The position numbers and the translations under genes were made by a program. From assembly GCA_035578175.1 (NCBI GenBank), contig JAQMRL010000002.1:132930171-132994170 (forward strand): 64,000 bases of DNA, read 5' to 3'. Origin of the DNA: Catonia carolina (taxonomy: Eukaryota; Arthropoda; Insecta; Hemiptera; Achilidae). Every line of letters starts with the position of its first letter. Position 1 is the stretch's first letter. Positions 35,760 to 47,469 of this stretch are shown here, piece after piece. The notes under the pieces were generated by a model. It was not told the origin of the DNA. It made no database searches and was given only the letters and a program-made list of their open reading frames with translations.

Positions 35760-37315
35760 TAGACGGTCATATATGTTTTACTCCGAAATCTCTTTTTCTC
35801 AATATTTCACTCGTCAATACACTAAACTAACAATGTTTTAGTTAACACACAAACAACACCGGTACCCAACAAAGATTAGTAAACACAGATACAGAATACA
35901 GATGGCCAACCCACAAACGAACGTTCGGAACTACAGAAAAAACCTGACCCGTGTTTCAAGCAATACTCACGAGATGGTGATAACTTTCCCGCGGGAAGCA
36001 AATCTTGTAAATTTGTGGAAAATAAACTTTTTTATTTTCTAGATGCAACGATAATTGCCAGGAACATATATTATTTGGATATAAGAGATACACAACTTTC
36101 ACTCGACATCGCGATATGAATAATACGCGTATTTTATTTTTCATTCAGAATAGTTACCAAAAATAAAGACAAATGAAAAAACACTCTAATCGCCACACTA
36201 GAAACTATTTAACAAAATTCAGTTCGGGAAATTATCTCAAAATAATGTTGCGATTAAAAATAAAAGGCTCCAATCAACATACATTTTAGTAATGTTGCCA
36301 AAAGTTATCTCAATTTGTGGTATAAGAGAGAAATTTTTCGTTAAAATTACTAAAATTTCGTTGTCTTTATAACTAGTTCTTAGAATACCCGTGATAAGGG
36401 ACAATATAATTTATTTAATAACTATATCGATAAAAAATGTCAGTAATTCTAGTAAACGTGGATCTTTCGGGACGTCAAAATTTAGTTTACGGCTTCTAAT
36501 CACCTATTCTCAAAATTGGCAGACATGATAAATTTTAGTTTGGCTACCTACCGCCAGCTCTCTGACAGCGCTATACACCACGAGAGTTTGTGTCTAGGTA
36601 CTTGATCGATGATCTGCGTCACTGTATTTTATAAAAATTGGAATTAAAATTTTTCAATTAAAATTTGGTTACCTACCTTTTCTATTAATGTTATTCATCT
36701 TTTATCTTGTTAATATTTTAAAAACTTATACTTAATTTTTTTTTCGTTTCCGAAGCAATACCATTGGGTATTGCCTTCGTCATGTGAATCCGTTCATGCT
36801 ATTTACTTAGGTATAGTTTTTGTTTTTTTTAAACTGATTGTAAATATTCTCAGATGTTAGAAAAAAAAATTTAAAAACACCCGGCACAAATAATACAAAA
36901 AGTTAAAACTAATGCAGGCCTAAAAGTTTAATATAAGTAAAAATATTTTGATACAAGAGCCGACGCGTCGGGGGACCTACGTTGCCTCGGCAGCTTACTT
37001 TTTTAAATTTCATAGTTCTTACTGGACATGTCTTGACATGTCCTATACTCCCTTTGGAGTCTCCTGGATGCAAGGAAAAAAAGAACACAGTACCAAGAAT
37101 AAGTAACTATAAAAAGATTCAGATGTCTGATGGCCGTTCCTGAGTCCTGAAATACTTGAAGAGAATTCTAATTTACCCTCACTACTTTACATTTGGCTAC
37201 TTATTAGTTTCTCTCACAATTATATAGAATCTAGCCTTGAACAGAGGTTCACTGTGCATCTTTCAACGAAAGGTCCAAAAACAAGTGACCAGAGTATAAT
37301 AGTCTTACAGTTATG
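35760..37315. other. 5' flank of SARNP
   Basis: Should contain the SARNP promoter and 5' UTR. A perfect TATCGATA box is at 36425-36432, about 670 bp before the ATG, which could serve as a DRE if the transcription start is far upstream. No conserved coding sequence. Confidence 0.3.
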
Positions 37316-37334
37316 CAAATGTAAGTCGATCACC

Positions 37335-37480
37335 AATTTGGCTGGCCTGTGATGTCAGCGCAACTGGCTTCCATGTCAGGATCCCGGATTTAATTCCCAG
37401 TCAGGTCTGGCATTTTTCATCTACAAAAAAACCACCCTTCATCGTCCGTATTAGCATTAATACGTAAAACAGTCGAACAT
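37335..37480 (+). repeat. tRNA-derived SINE copy
   Basis: A-box-like GTGATGTCAGCGCAACTGGC, B-box-like ATTTAATTCCCAGTC, body GTCTGGCATTTTTCAT and CCTTCATCGTCC, then an A-rich end. A second SINE follows at 37517. Confidence 0.5.
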
Positions 37481-37516
37481 TAAAATATTAGTATATCCAT
37501 TGACTTTAAGATGACA

Positions 37517-37695
37517 AGTCAATGGACCACATTGGCATAGTTGGTAACATGCTTGCCTCTCATCATGCGGTCTTGGGTTTAAATCCCATTCAGGCACAGC
37601 ATATTTTCATACGTTACAAAAAAATCATTCCATCCTTCACAGTCTGCATTAGAAGTACTTGCAGAACAGTCGGACGTTATACAAAAAAAGACTTG
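37517..37695 (+). repeat. tRNA-derived SINE copy
   Basis: A box TTGGCATAGTTGG, B box GGTTTAAATCCC, body CATATTTTCATACGTTAC and TCCATCCTTCACAGTC, tail GGACGTTATACAAAAAAAG. Closest relatives are the copies at 51.3 and 30.0 kb. Confidence 0.7.
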
Positions 37696-37844
37696 TGATG
37701 ACATCATAGAGTATCACTTGCTTCCTTATAATGAAAGTATAGTTCAGTGGTGTATTATGTATAAATTTTACTGTTTTTTTATTTAAATCCATAATGTGTG
37801 TACATTGCAATATGTTCAATTTAAAGAACAAATAGCAACCCCAT

Positions 37845-38385
37845 GAATTAATGAGATGAGGATGATATGTATGACGTGTAAATGAGGTGTAGTCTTGTAC
37901 AGACTCAGGCCGACCATTCCTGAGAAATTATTGTTGATTGAAACCCAATTATCAAAGTACACCAGTAACCACGAGTCTAGTACTCAAATCCATATAAAAG
38001 TAATTACCTTTACTTAGGATTTGGACCACGGAACTATCATCTCCGAAAATCAGTTGTTAAACAATTGGTTTTAATAAGTAAGTACATTGTTTTAATTAAT
38101 AGCGTGCAAATTAATCCGAATACAGGGAATTTTTTGTTTTTTCCATGTTGTGGCTACACTGCTAACCAACACATTCTGTAAGCTGTCTGTGCAGTGTGAA
38201 GTTGTTGTTCTTTGTCTCTACACATTTTTTTTAATACCAGACAGTGGTCACCAATATGCTTTCATTGTTAGAGTTCTATAAACTATACTCTCTTAGGAAT
38301 CGTCGGCCTGAGTTTATAAAAGACTACAATTTTTTTTTTACTTCATTTACACGTCATACATATCCTCCTCACTCAATGGGTCATA
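37845..38385. repeat. inverted repeat pair of a dispersed element
   Basis: 37845-37925 and 38285-38385 are inverted copies (ATATGTATGACGTGTAAATG and CTCAGGCCGAC segments). The pair is interleaved with the Tc1-like ends listed next, so it may be two independent insertions rather than one element. Confidence 0.5.
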
Positions 38386-38755
38386 GGGTTTCTTATTGTT
38401 CTTAAATTGAACAGATTGCAATTAACACTCATTAGGGATATAAAAAAAAAATATATTCAACTAATTATATCTTTGGGCAATAGTGAAAAACGACTCAAAA
38501 ATGGATTTTACTACAAAAAAATAACCTCATTGCAGCAATAATATTGGTACGGTTTCGTAATGAAGAAATTTAAAAAATGTGCAGTACACTAATTGAATCT
38601 ATGCCAAATCGCATATGTGAACTGATAAACAATAAAGGTGGCCATATTAGTTATTAAACATTAACACATAGAATGTATATATATTTTTCAAAGATTAACT
38701 TTTCATTACATAACATCTGTGTTCGGATTAATTTGCACGCTACTGTATGTATAAA
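38098..38755. mobile_element. Tc1-like terminal repeats, no transposase
   Basis: AGCGTGCAAATTAATCCGAA at 38101 is repeated inverted at 38724-38750, where the right end closes CTACTG before TA. The sequence resembles Tc1-family ends (CAGT...TGCAAATTAATCCG). Nothing coding lies inside. Confidence 0.55.
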
Positions 38756-38759
38756 AAAT

Positions 38760-40180
38760 TACTGTTACTGAATTGATATTGCCCAGTAACTTGTTGTGAA
38801 ATTTTTTTCCAGTAGTTTGGGTTTCAGATAAAATCATCTAATACATATCCATGAAATAAAAGAATTTCACCAACATTCATGTAAAAGTTTCCTTTTTCTT
38901 TTTAAAATTTTCGAATTAAAAATGACATACACAAATACAAAAGAAAACAATCATTTTCAAAATAATTTATTTCAAAATTTATATCACGGGGATAACATTT
39001 TATGTTATATATTTGAAAAAAATTCTCTACATAATATCATCTATCTATTTATAATTTTTACACAAGGTTTGGAATGTCTTATATGAAAAAATTTACAATG
39101 AAATAATAATACTTTAATAACACATTGGTGTTTAAATAAAAATTGATAATCCTCGACTTAATAAAAAATACAATTTAAACCTAATAGATACAAAATTTAT
39201 TACCATATTATCACTCAGAAGAACAACTAACTAATTAATTTATAGAAAATTAACCAGAAAACTACTAACTTTTTCACAAATTTTGTTTAAGAGTAAATAT
39301 TTCGACTGACAATTGAGCATGCAGGTGTAAACTGTGTTCAAAACTCGAGGATCATCTTCAATTATAACAAAAGCTACAACAGATTTTATTAACTATTACT
39401 ATTACATATAATCTACCAGTGGTTTTTTTATGTATTGTCATAATGTGTATTTATTGTTACTAATTTGTGTAGTAAGACACAATGATAAATATATTTTTTA
39501 TTTAATAATCTACATCTCTGTACATAGAAATACATACTAAGACTGTTGATAAAGTAACACAATTTAAGTTTGGCATAACTGTAGGAAATAAACCTGACTA
39601 GTTTACTGATCAAATTTCTGTGGCCAGCTGGATACAAAAGCAACATTATAGGACACGTAAAACACACTAAAATTGCTGTATACAACAGATGCTGGTTTGT
39701 ACGATATAAAACTTATCGTGATAGACCATAAACCCAACATCTGCAGTAAAACATTTGTAGCAGAAGACCATTTTAAATTTGTTGAATGACAATTTGTGCA
39801 GTGAACAACAAAATAAAAAATAGCCTATATGTGTATTTAAAACAACCCATCAACTCAAAGAAAATACCTAGTATAAATTTAATCCATTACAAAAATAAAA
39901 TTATAATAACAAAACTGCAACATTATCACTATGGATACTGAAGTCACGAGATTGCCTTTTCCGTATATGGGGGCTGTGAAGATGGGAAGTGAAATATTTG
40001 CAGTGCTGCCAACTTCAACAGTGAGACACTACTCGTACATTTCACTACCGTCCAGTTCCTACAAGCATTTTGTAAGCTGTAATTTATTCCAAGAAAATGT
40101 TTTCTTCATAAACCTTATAAGAAATAAATGTGACCTGTATTGCCTATAACTTAATTACATGATTAGAAATGTTTGATTTA
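38760..40180. other. intergenic, nothing recognised
   Basis: AT-rich, with no conserved frame. The open frame at 39931-40149 has no recognisable domain. Confidence 0.3.
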
Positions 40181-40184
40181 CTGT

Positions 40185-40520
40185 AATTACGAATGAATCG
40201 GCTTCTTTGCTATTGCTTTCACCGGCATTTTCATTATCAGTCTCTCTAGTATCTACCTAACTGTTTTCTTTTTTTTACCAGGTATCAACAAAACTGTTAA
40301 AGAATAGCTTCTTCACATCCTTAATTTCCTTATTTATATTTCAAATTGTGGAAAGAAAAACATCACAGTAATTAGTTGCTCTCTTACTGCTTTGTTAAGA
40401 GGCATGGATAGGCATTTTTATTTAGCTTCAACTTCACAACATTTTATTACATTAGATATTAGATTTCGTTCAGCACTTTGAATAGTTCGACCACGTTTTC
40501 GAGATACCGACATTTCTGTT
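40185..40520 (-). pseudogene. DDE transposase N-terminal relic
   Basis: The - strand gives MSVSRKRGRTIQSAERNLIS and NVIKCCEVEAK, then PLNKAVREQL and PGKKKKT. This resembles the short N-terminal segment of insect DDE-superfamily transposases that begin with a basic tract and VIxxCxxEAK. Stops interrupt it and no catalytic domain follows. Confidence 0.4.
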
Positions 40521-41109
40521 TATGGTAACAAACAGTTATATTCATACAGTTAACCTACAAAAGGTTCCACGATACATTGTATATGCTCTGAGTATAGTAT
40601 AAGTTGTTATGTTTGTCATAGTGAAATTAAAGCAGTCGCACATGCGCACTGATGCTTTTCCCCCTATACCCCTTGTTGCAAACAAGGGCAAACTCGTGAC
40701 TCAAGTGACTATATCAGAGAAGTAATTTTGCTACCAATAGGAAGTCACATTAAAATCATCAGAAGTCCACTGAATCCAATAAAAATTCAAAAGATAAAAA
40801 TTGCAAACAAATTAAATATTTACGCAGGAAAGACCAAATCTAATACAAATAAATCAAGATAAATGATAAATCTAATACATTAAATCGTTTGTCTTTAAAA
40901 ATTTGATAATTATTTAACAAATCAAGGACCAGATAATCAGGATGACCATTTAGCCTCTGATGGTAACATTCGCTGAACAAATAAATATCTTCTTTAAATT
41001 AGTTTATGTGTGTCGTGATACATATATTTGTTACTGAATGTTCATGATGTATCTCATCGCTTTAGACAGGAACCTTACTAAAATGTAGGCACTTGACTTA
41101 CTTGCTGTT

Positions 41110-41640
41110 GCCCACAACTGCAATCCATTCATCTAGACAGGATTATTCTTCTTAACGAGCCCTCTCCAACCAGAGGTTGGCAATCATGATAGCTATTCGG
41201 ACTTTGGACACCGCAGCTCTGGACAGCTTCGCTGAGGTACAACAAAACTAGTCACGAATATTCTTCAACCAAGAAGTTCTTCTTCTTCCCATATCTCTCT
41301 TCACCTGAATCTTGCCTTGTATTATCAAGCAAAGCATTTCACATCACGGTCACGCATAATATGATCCAGATATTCCATTTTCCATTTTTGGATGGTGTAA
41401 ACAAGCTCGTTCTCCGTTCCCATTCTCCGCAAGACTGTCTCATTGGGTACTTTATCCATCCAGGGTAATTTTAGCATGCCCCTGTACAACCAAAGCTCAA
41501 ACGCATCTATTCTCGTGATATTCATCTTTAATGTTCAAGCTTCCGCACCATAAAACACTGTTAAGATGTAAGACAGGCTTAAATAAGGCGTATATACTAC
41601 CATCTAAATTCTTTAGAAAGCTCTGACTTTCTTCCAAACA
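41110..41640 (-). pseudogene. non-LTR retrotransposon RT C-terminal relic
   Basis: RIDAFELWLYRGMLKLPWMD, KVPNETVLRRMGTENELV and WKMEYLDHIMRD (41525-41325) are the post-RT region of RTE/CR1-like elements. They are followed by the usual ending RRRTSWLKNIRD and SRAAVSKVRIAIMIANL at lower coordinates. 5' truncated and frameshifted. Confidence 0.75.
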
Positions 41641-41644
41641 ACCA

Positions 41645-42730
41645 TCTAATTTAGTTAAACTTCAAATCTAACCGCTTGCTCTTTGCCATGATGTTTTTTC
41701 CCCATAAGCATCTTGTCCACATGTATTCCAAGATATTTTGTTTCATCAACCAGAGGTAAAATCTGATCGTAGAGATGATGGGCAATTTTTGTGTTGAAGA
41801 ATTACTAATAGAGCATGGAAAAATATTGTAAAAACATTGAGTGCTATAAACTTTGAAGTGTGTTAGCAAAAATACAAATGAACCCAGAAATGAATTTTGC
41901 AAAAATTATCTAAGTGGAATTATTAGCACGTGATATTTATTTCCTGGTACAGTCCCTACTATTTCTAGACAAAAATGTAACACTTTAAGCAACATATGCA
42001 AAGTTGCTTTATGTATGCTGCTGGCCTATTGAATACTTTAAGACAATCTCACTTCAACTTGCACAAAAATTTGAACTACACAAGCTATTATTAACATTAT
42101 AATGGTCAGTGATATAACCAATCCCTTCAACTTTGTTCATCAGATAAATATTTTATTTTACTGTCTCTATCATTCTAAAACAATAAATAAGTTTCTTTAA
42201 ATTACTCTATTACTTTTAGACAGCTATTATATTACTTTACAGTTTAGATAACTTAATATTCTAAGTAATCAAAAAATATAACGTTCCTGTATATCACAGT
42301 TAATATCAATTTACAGATTATTTTAATTTCATATAAATCATGACAACTTTTTCAACAAATAAACATAAAAAGTTTTAAAAATAAGGTATAAAGAACAAAC
42401 TAGTCAACTTTGTTTATATCATAAATGAGCCGAATCCTAACAAGAGGAATTTTCAAAATGTTTTACTTCATCGACATTCTGTATTAATCTAAATGGTACA
42501 TATTACAACAAACCTGTGTGTAATTTGAAAATTTTTAATTACATAAGTTTTCTATATTCACAAGTTATTTTTTAAATTCAAACCTTACCAATTTGTCTTA
42601 TCATGTAATTCCTTGAAAATAATCAAAATTGTCAGTACTTAATGTAATGAATAAACTAATAACGATTGCTTTCAGGTGAACAACATCACATTACTGAAGT
42701 ACTTAATAGAGCTCATAATAATCAATGGAT
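41645..42730. other. intergenic, nothing recognised
   Basis: AT-rich, no supported feature. Confidence 0.3.
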
Positions 42731-42852
42731 AATTTGATAAAATAAATCTTTATAATGCATCCTGCAGTTTTAAATATTTCTATTTCATATAATGAATTAA
42801 TACAATAATTTCACTAACCTTCTTTTTAAACTGCGTCACCTTTATTTTAATT

Positions 42853-42896
42853 TTTACTTACACGTGTTTCGGTGGATCCACCATCATCAGAGTAAA
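42853..42896 (-). ncRNA. hammerhead ribozyme-like motif in PLE-A end (- copy)
   Basis: Exact complement of 47063-47106, with the same core: CTGATGA, helix II GGTG/CACC around GATC, GAAA, a short ACAC/GTGT helix III and cleavage triplet GTA. It lies about 105 bp beyond the stop codon of the - strand ORF. Confidence 0.7.
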
Positions 42897-43000
42897 TAAC
42901 ATAAAATTGAAACTAAAAACACTATTTATTAAAAATCTATAGAAGATGATACATCTTCAGTCACTTGTATAAAACTGATTTAAAATTAATTTATTTAAAT

Positions 43001-45484
43001 TTATCCCTTCTCATATTTACTGTAGATAGCAGCAGCAGTCAATATCACTTCATCATTCCTAAATTTCACCTGTTCATTCAAAATGTCCTGCTTTTGCTCT
43101 TTTAAATATTTATAAATGTGGAACATCTCATATTTTTCAATTTTATTTTTATTTTCTATATTACATTGTTCTATTATATTGAAATGTTCATCTATTTTAC
43201 CAAATTTATGTTTTTCTTCTTTTATATGATTGGTATAGTTAGATATAATGTAGTCACATTTCAGTGCTTTTTTATGTTCATTATACCTCACTTGAAAATT
43301 ACGACTAGTCATACCAATGTAAAATTTTTTACAATCCTCATTACCACAATCTATTTTATACACACCCTTTTTATTGCTTAGTGTTTCATTTATATTATTT
43401 TTAATTATATTTGTGGACAGTAGTTTTTTATTATTACATGTGTATGCGATTTTATAAAATTTATTTAATGTTCTGTATAATTTATTGTTAATAGTTTTAT
43501 TGTATTTTAATGCAATAAATGGTTTATGTTTTATTTTATTATCTAATATAAGGGTGGTTCTCAAGTTATTTTTAAATTGTAGTTTGTTTTTAATTTTATT
43601 TATTACTTTATTTATTTCTTTTTCATGATACCCATTCTTTTGTGCTATGAATTTTATTGTTCTTAATTCATTTTCTAGCAGTTTTTTATCTTTTATATAA
43701 CCATATGCTCTGTGAATCATACTATGGTAAGCTGCCATTTTATGTGAGTATGGGTGGTTAGATGACTTATTTATATTTGTTACTGGTAATATACTTTTAC
43801 GAAATACACCTGTTGTTATTTTACTATTACCCTTGATTAATTGTATGTCCATGAAATTTAATTTATTATTATTTTCAAGTTCCATAGTGTGGTGTAATTT
43901 ATCATCAAATGTATTTAATTTTTTCAAAATAACATCCTCTTCATTTTTATATGTCTTTTCCAATATTACCAGTATGTCATCTACATATCTGTGCCACATT
44001 ACTACATTATGTGTGTGTTCTATTTGATACACAGTTATTTCTTCAAAATATTGCAAATAAATCTCAGACAAAATAGAGCTTAATGGTGCTCCCATAGTAA
44101 GTCCATCTTTTTGTTTGTACATTTTTTCATTAAATTTAAAATAATTTTGTGAAGTACATTGTCTCAATAATCCTATAACTTGCTTTACTTCATCTTCATG
44201 CAATTTACGGTCTGTTAATTTATTTTTTATAATGTTTATGGTTTTGTCAATGGGTATATTTGTGTACATATCTTTGATATCAAAAGACATCATAATATGT
44301 TTGTCATTAATTTCAATTTTTTGTATTTTGTCTATTATTTCTTGAGCGTTTTTTATACTATATCGGTTATTTAATATTATATGTGTTTTTAGGTAATCGT
44401 ATAAAAATTTAGATATTTTATATGTAGGCGCATTTTTATAATTAACCAGAGGTCTTATAGGTACATCCACTTTGTGTATTTTAGGAAGGCCATTGAGATT
44501 TGGTGCTTGAGGATTATTATTTATGTATTTATTTTTTATTTTTTTATCGATTATCTTATTTGATTCACTAATAATTCTTCTAAGTTGTGCATTGAATTTT
44601 TTAGTTGGATCTTTTTTAATGATCTCAAAATTATTGTTGTTCAAATATTTTTCTGTTTTTTGTATGTATTCACTTTTGTAAATTATTACAGGTACATTTA
44701 CTTTATCAGCTTTTACAATTACAGCATCTTCATTTTGTAATTTTTTCTTTAAATTTTCATATTTTTTATTTATTTTTTTATTATAATTATTTAAATCTTT
44801 GTTTTTATAATTTATATTCAATATGTTACTTTTCACATTACTTCTGATTATATTATGATTTTCTACTTCAATTTTATATAAAGCAGATTCAATGTCTATT
44901 ATATTGTGTTTAAGATCCTTAAGTATGTTATTTGTGCTGTAATTATGTTTTATACCTAAGTTCAAAATCTCTTCATCATTTTTATTAAGTTTTATGTTTG
45001 TATTGTTAATGTACGGATTGCCAAATTTTATTTTATTGTCTGTCATTTTATATTTATTGCTCAATAATTTATTGAATTTAACTTTGATAGTTTGTATTTT
45101 ATTATTGATTAAAGATTTGTTATTTACACTGGTATGATAGTTTATAAGATTGTAATATAGATAACCATATAATTTTAAAATATTTAAATGCAATTCGTAC
45201 AGTTCTATGTTTAATCTTGATTTCTTTTTGTATAGATTAGATATGACTGTCTTTATCCATGCATATTTTGCCTTTTGAATGGCGTGTTGAGACTCTACAG
45301 AGTTATTATTATTTTTAATTCTAATATAATTAGGGAAAATATTTTCTTTCATGCAATTTTTGTTAAATTTTATGTTTATATTAGTTAAATTAATTTTCAG
45401 TTTCAATTTTTGATACTTAAATGCCATTTTAATAATATCTTCATTCAAAAATAAATCTTTATCAATGGCCTTCCTAAAATACAC
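43001..45484 (-). CDS. Penelope-like reverse transcriptase with GIY-YIG endonuclease, 827 codons
   Basis: The protein would nick DNA with its GIY-YIG nuclease and copy element RNA into the break. RT landmarks in order: DVPIRPLVNYKNAPTYK (about residues 340-356), motif A MMSFDIKDMYTNIP, motif B KDGLTMGAPLSSILSEIYL, motif C HRYVDDILVILE with YVDD, then MIHRAYGYI in the thumb. The C-terminal nuclease has GVYKIDCGN and FYIGMTSRNFQVRYNEHKK, the GIY and YIG pair. The frame is open from 45484 to the stop at 43001. The first ~7 residues (MYFRKAI) lie across the junction with the + copy, so the native N-terminus is lost; the next Met is MAFKYQKLK. Length is close to the usual Penelope ORF of about 800-850. 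AT content is very high, with Asn/Lys/Ile-rich residues like PLE-B. Confidence 0.9.
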   Translation of the reverse strand: MYFRKAIDKDLFLNEDIIKMAFKYQKLKLKINLTNINIKFNKNCMKENIFPNYIRIKNNNNSVESQHAIQKAKYAWIKTVISNLYKKKSRLNIELYELHLNILKLYGYLYYNLINYHTSVNNKSLINNKIQTIKVKFNKLLSNKYKMTDNKIKFGNPYINNTNIKLNKNDEEILNLGIKHNYSTNNILKDLKHNIIDIESALYKIEVENHNIIRSNVKSNILNINYKNKDLNNYNKKINKKYENLKKKLQNEDAVIVKADKVNVPVIIYKSEYIQKTEKYLNNNNFEIIKKDPTKKFNAQLRRIISESNKIIDKKIKNKYINNNPQAPNLNGLPKIHKVDVPIRPLVNYKNAPTYKISKFLYDYLKTHIILNNRYSIKNAQEIIDKIQKIEINDKHIMMSFDIKDMYTNIPIDKTINIIKNKLTDRKLHEDEVKQVIGLLRQCTSQNYFKFNEKMYKQKDGLTMGAPLSSILSEIYLQYFEEITVYQIEHTHNVVMWHRYVDDILVILEKTYKNEEDVILKKLNTFDDKLHHTMELENNNKLNFMDIQLIKGNSKITTGVFRKSILPVTNINKSSNHPYSHKMAAYHSMIHRAYGYIKDKKLLENELRTIKFIAQKNGYHEKEINKVINKIKNKLQFKNNLRTTLILDNKIKHKPFIALKYNKTINNKLYRTLNKFYKIAYTCNNKKLLSTNIIKNNINETLSNKKGVYKIDCGNEDCKKFYIGMTSRNFQVRYNEHKKALKCDYIISNYTNHIKEEKHKFGKIDEHFNIIEQCNIENKNKIEKYEMFHIYKYLKEQKQDILNEQVKFRNDEVILTAAAIYSKYEKG

Positions 45485-46958
45485 AAAGTGGATGTACCTA
45501 TAAGACCTCTGGTTAATTATAAAAATGCGCCTACATATAAAATATCTAAATTTTTATACGATTACCTAAAAACACATATAATATTAAATAACCGATATAG
45601 TATAAAAAACGCTCAAGAAATAATAGACAAAATACAAAAAATTGAAATTAATGACAAACATATTATGATGTCTTTTGATATCAAAGATATGTACACAAAT
45701 ATACCCATTGACAAAACCATAAACATTATAAAAAATAAATTAACAGACCGTAAATTGCATGAAGATGAAGTAAAGCAAGTTATAGGATTATTGAGACAAT
45801 GTACTTCACAAAATTATTTTAAATTTAATGAAAAAATGTACAAACAAAAAGATGGACTTACTATGGGAGCACCATTAAGCTCTATTTTGTCTGAGATTTA
45901 TTTGCAATATTTTGAAGAAATAACTGTGTATCAAATAGAACACACACATAATGTAGTAATGTGGCACAGATATGTAGATGACATACTGGTAATATTGGAA
46001 AAGACATATAAAAATGAAGAGGATGTTATTTTGAAAAAATTAAATACATTTGATGATAAATTACACCACACTATGGAACTTGAAAATAATAATAAATTAA
46101 ATTTCATGGACATACAATTAATCAAGGGTAATAGTAAAATAACAACAGGTGTATTTCGTAAAAGTATATTACCAGTAACAAATATAAATAAGTCATCTAA
46201 CCACCCATACTCACATAAAATGGCAGCTTACCATAGTATGATTCACAGAGCATATGGTTATATAAAAGATAAAAAACTGCTAGAAAATGAATTAAGAACA
46301 ATAAAATTCATAGCACAAAAGAATGGGTATCATGAAAAAGAAATAAATAAAGTAATAAATAAAATTAAAAACAAACTACAATTTAAAAATAACTTGAGAA
46401 CCACCCTTATATTAGATAATAAAATAAAACATAAACCATTTATTGCATTAAAATACAATAAAACTATTAACAATAAATTATACAGAACATTAAATAAATT
46501 TTATAAAATCGCATACACATGTAATAATAAAAAACTACTGTCCACAAATATAATTAAAAATAATATAAATGAAACACTAAGCAATAAAAAGGGTGTGTAT
46601 AAAATAGATTGTGGTAATGAGGATTGTAAAAAAATTTTACATTGGTATGACTAGTCGTAATTTTCAAGTGAGGTATAATGAACATAAAAAAGCACTGAAA
46701 TGTGACTACATTATATCTAACTATACCAATCATATAAAAGAAGAAAAACATAAATTTGGTAAAATAGATGAACATTTCAATATAATAGAACAATGTAATA
46801 TAGAAAATAAAAATAAAATTGAAAAATATGAGATGTTCCACATTTATAAATATTTAAAAGAGCAAAAGCAGGACATTTTGAATGAACAGGTGAAATTTAG
46901 GAATGATGAAGTGATATTGACTGCTGCTGCTATCTACAGTAAATATGAGAAGGGATAA
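45462..46958 (+). pseudogene. PLE-A second copy, 5' truncated, frameshifted in the nuclease
   Basis: It begins inside the RT at GLPKIHKVDVPIRPL and is otherwise almost identical to the - copy through motifs A, B and C (YVDD). One extra A in a run at about 46627-46633 (seven, against six in the - copy) shifts the frame between GVYKIDCGN and FYIGMTSR, separating the two halves of the GIY-YIG motif. The remainder continues in the next frame to a stop at 46956-46958. The N-terminal ~340 residues are absent. Confidence 0.88.
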
Positions 46959-47062
46959 ATTTAAATAAATTAATTTTAAATCAGTTTTATACAAGTGACT
47001 GAAGATGTATCATCTTCTATAGATTTTTAATAAATAGTGTTTTTAGTTTCAATTTTATGTTA

Positions 47063-47106
47063 TTTACTCTGATGATGGTGGATCCACCGAAACACGTGTA
47101 AGTAAA
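47063..47106 (+). ncRNA. hammerhead ribozyme-like motif in PLE-A end (+ copy)
   Basis: Helix I is TTTACT (47063-47068) with AGTAAA (47101-47106), 6 bp. The core CTGATGA is at 47069-47075, followed by one unpaired T at 47076. Helix II is GGTG/CACC (47077-47080 and 47085-47088) around GATC. GAA (47089-47091) follows. Helix III is ACAC/GTGT (47092-47099) with little or no loop. H17 = A47100, so cleavage is predicted after 47100. All invariant bases are present. Very short helix III is reported for PLE hammerheads, which are thought to work best as dimers. Activity is inferred. Confidence 0.72.
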
Positions 47107-47469
47107 AATTAAAATAAAGGTGACGCAGTTTAAAAAGAAGGTTAGTGAAATTATTGTATTAATTCATTATATGAAATAGAAATTTGATAAAATTTAGTTT
47201 TCAAACCCAAAATACAACCCATACATTTTAATTGTGTTCTTAGAATGATATCAGATTATTTCTTCTAACCATAGAGAACACAGGCTAACTGAATCAAATG
47301 TTTGGTCACTGTCGTACAATTAAAATCGAATACCACAATTAATAATAAACTGTTATTAACACGAAACAGTTAATTCATTATTATGAAGACTATTAAATTA
47401 ATAATTATTCATTAACTCCAACACTAACGGCACATTATGTGCGATGGGAGCAGATACTTATTACTGTGA

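Larger units (their letters stand above)
42744..47180. mobile_element. head-to-head Penelope-like element pair (PLE-A)
   Basis: A long copy on - (42744 to about 45484) and a 5'-truncated copy on + (about 45462-47180) share near-identical sequence over about 1.7 kb, giving a giant palindrome with a copy-specific centre (about 44505-45461). A 13-bp direct repeat AATTTGATAAAAT flanks the whole unit (42731-42743 and 47181-47193), so both copies probably arrived in one event. The - copy has about 35 bp more at its outer end. Inverted partial copies are a known habit of Penelope elements. Confidence 0.88.

Noticed and set aside
36740..36785. Imperfect hairpin (GAAGCAATACC / GGGTATTGCCTTC)
   Set aside because: Short, isolated and without ribozyme or tRNA features; no functional claim supported.
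43118..44027. Hydrophobic open frames on + opposite the PLE ORF
   Set aside because: They are complements of AT-rich PLE coding sequence; identical shadows occur over the + copy.
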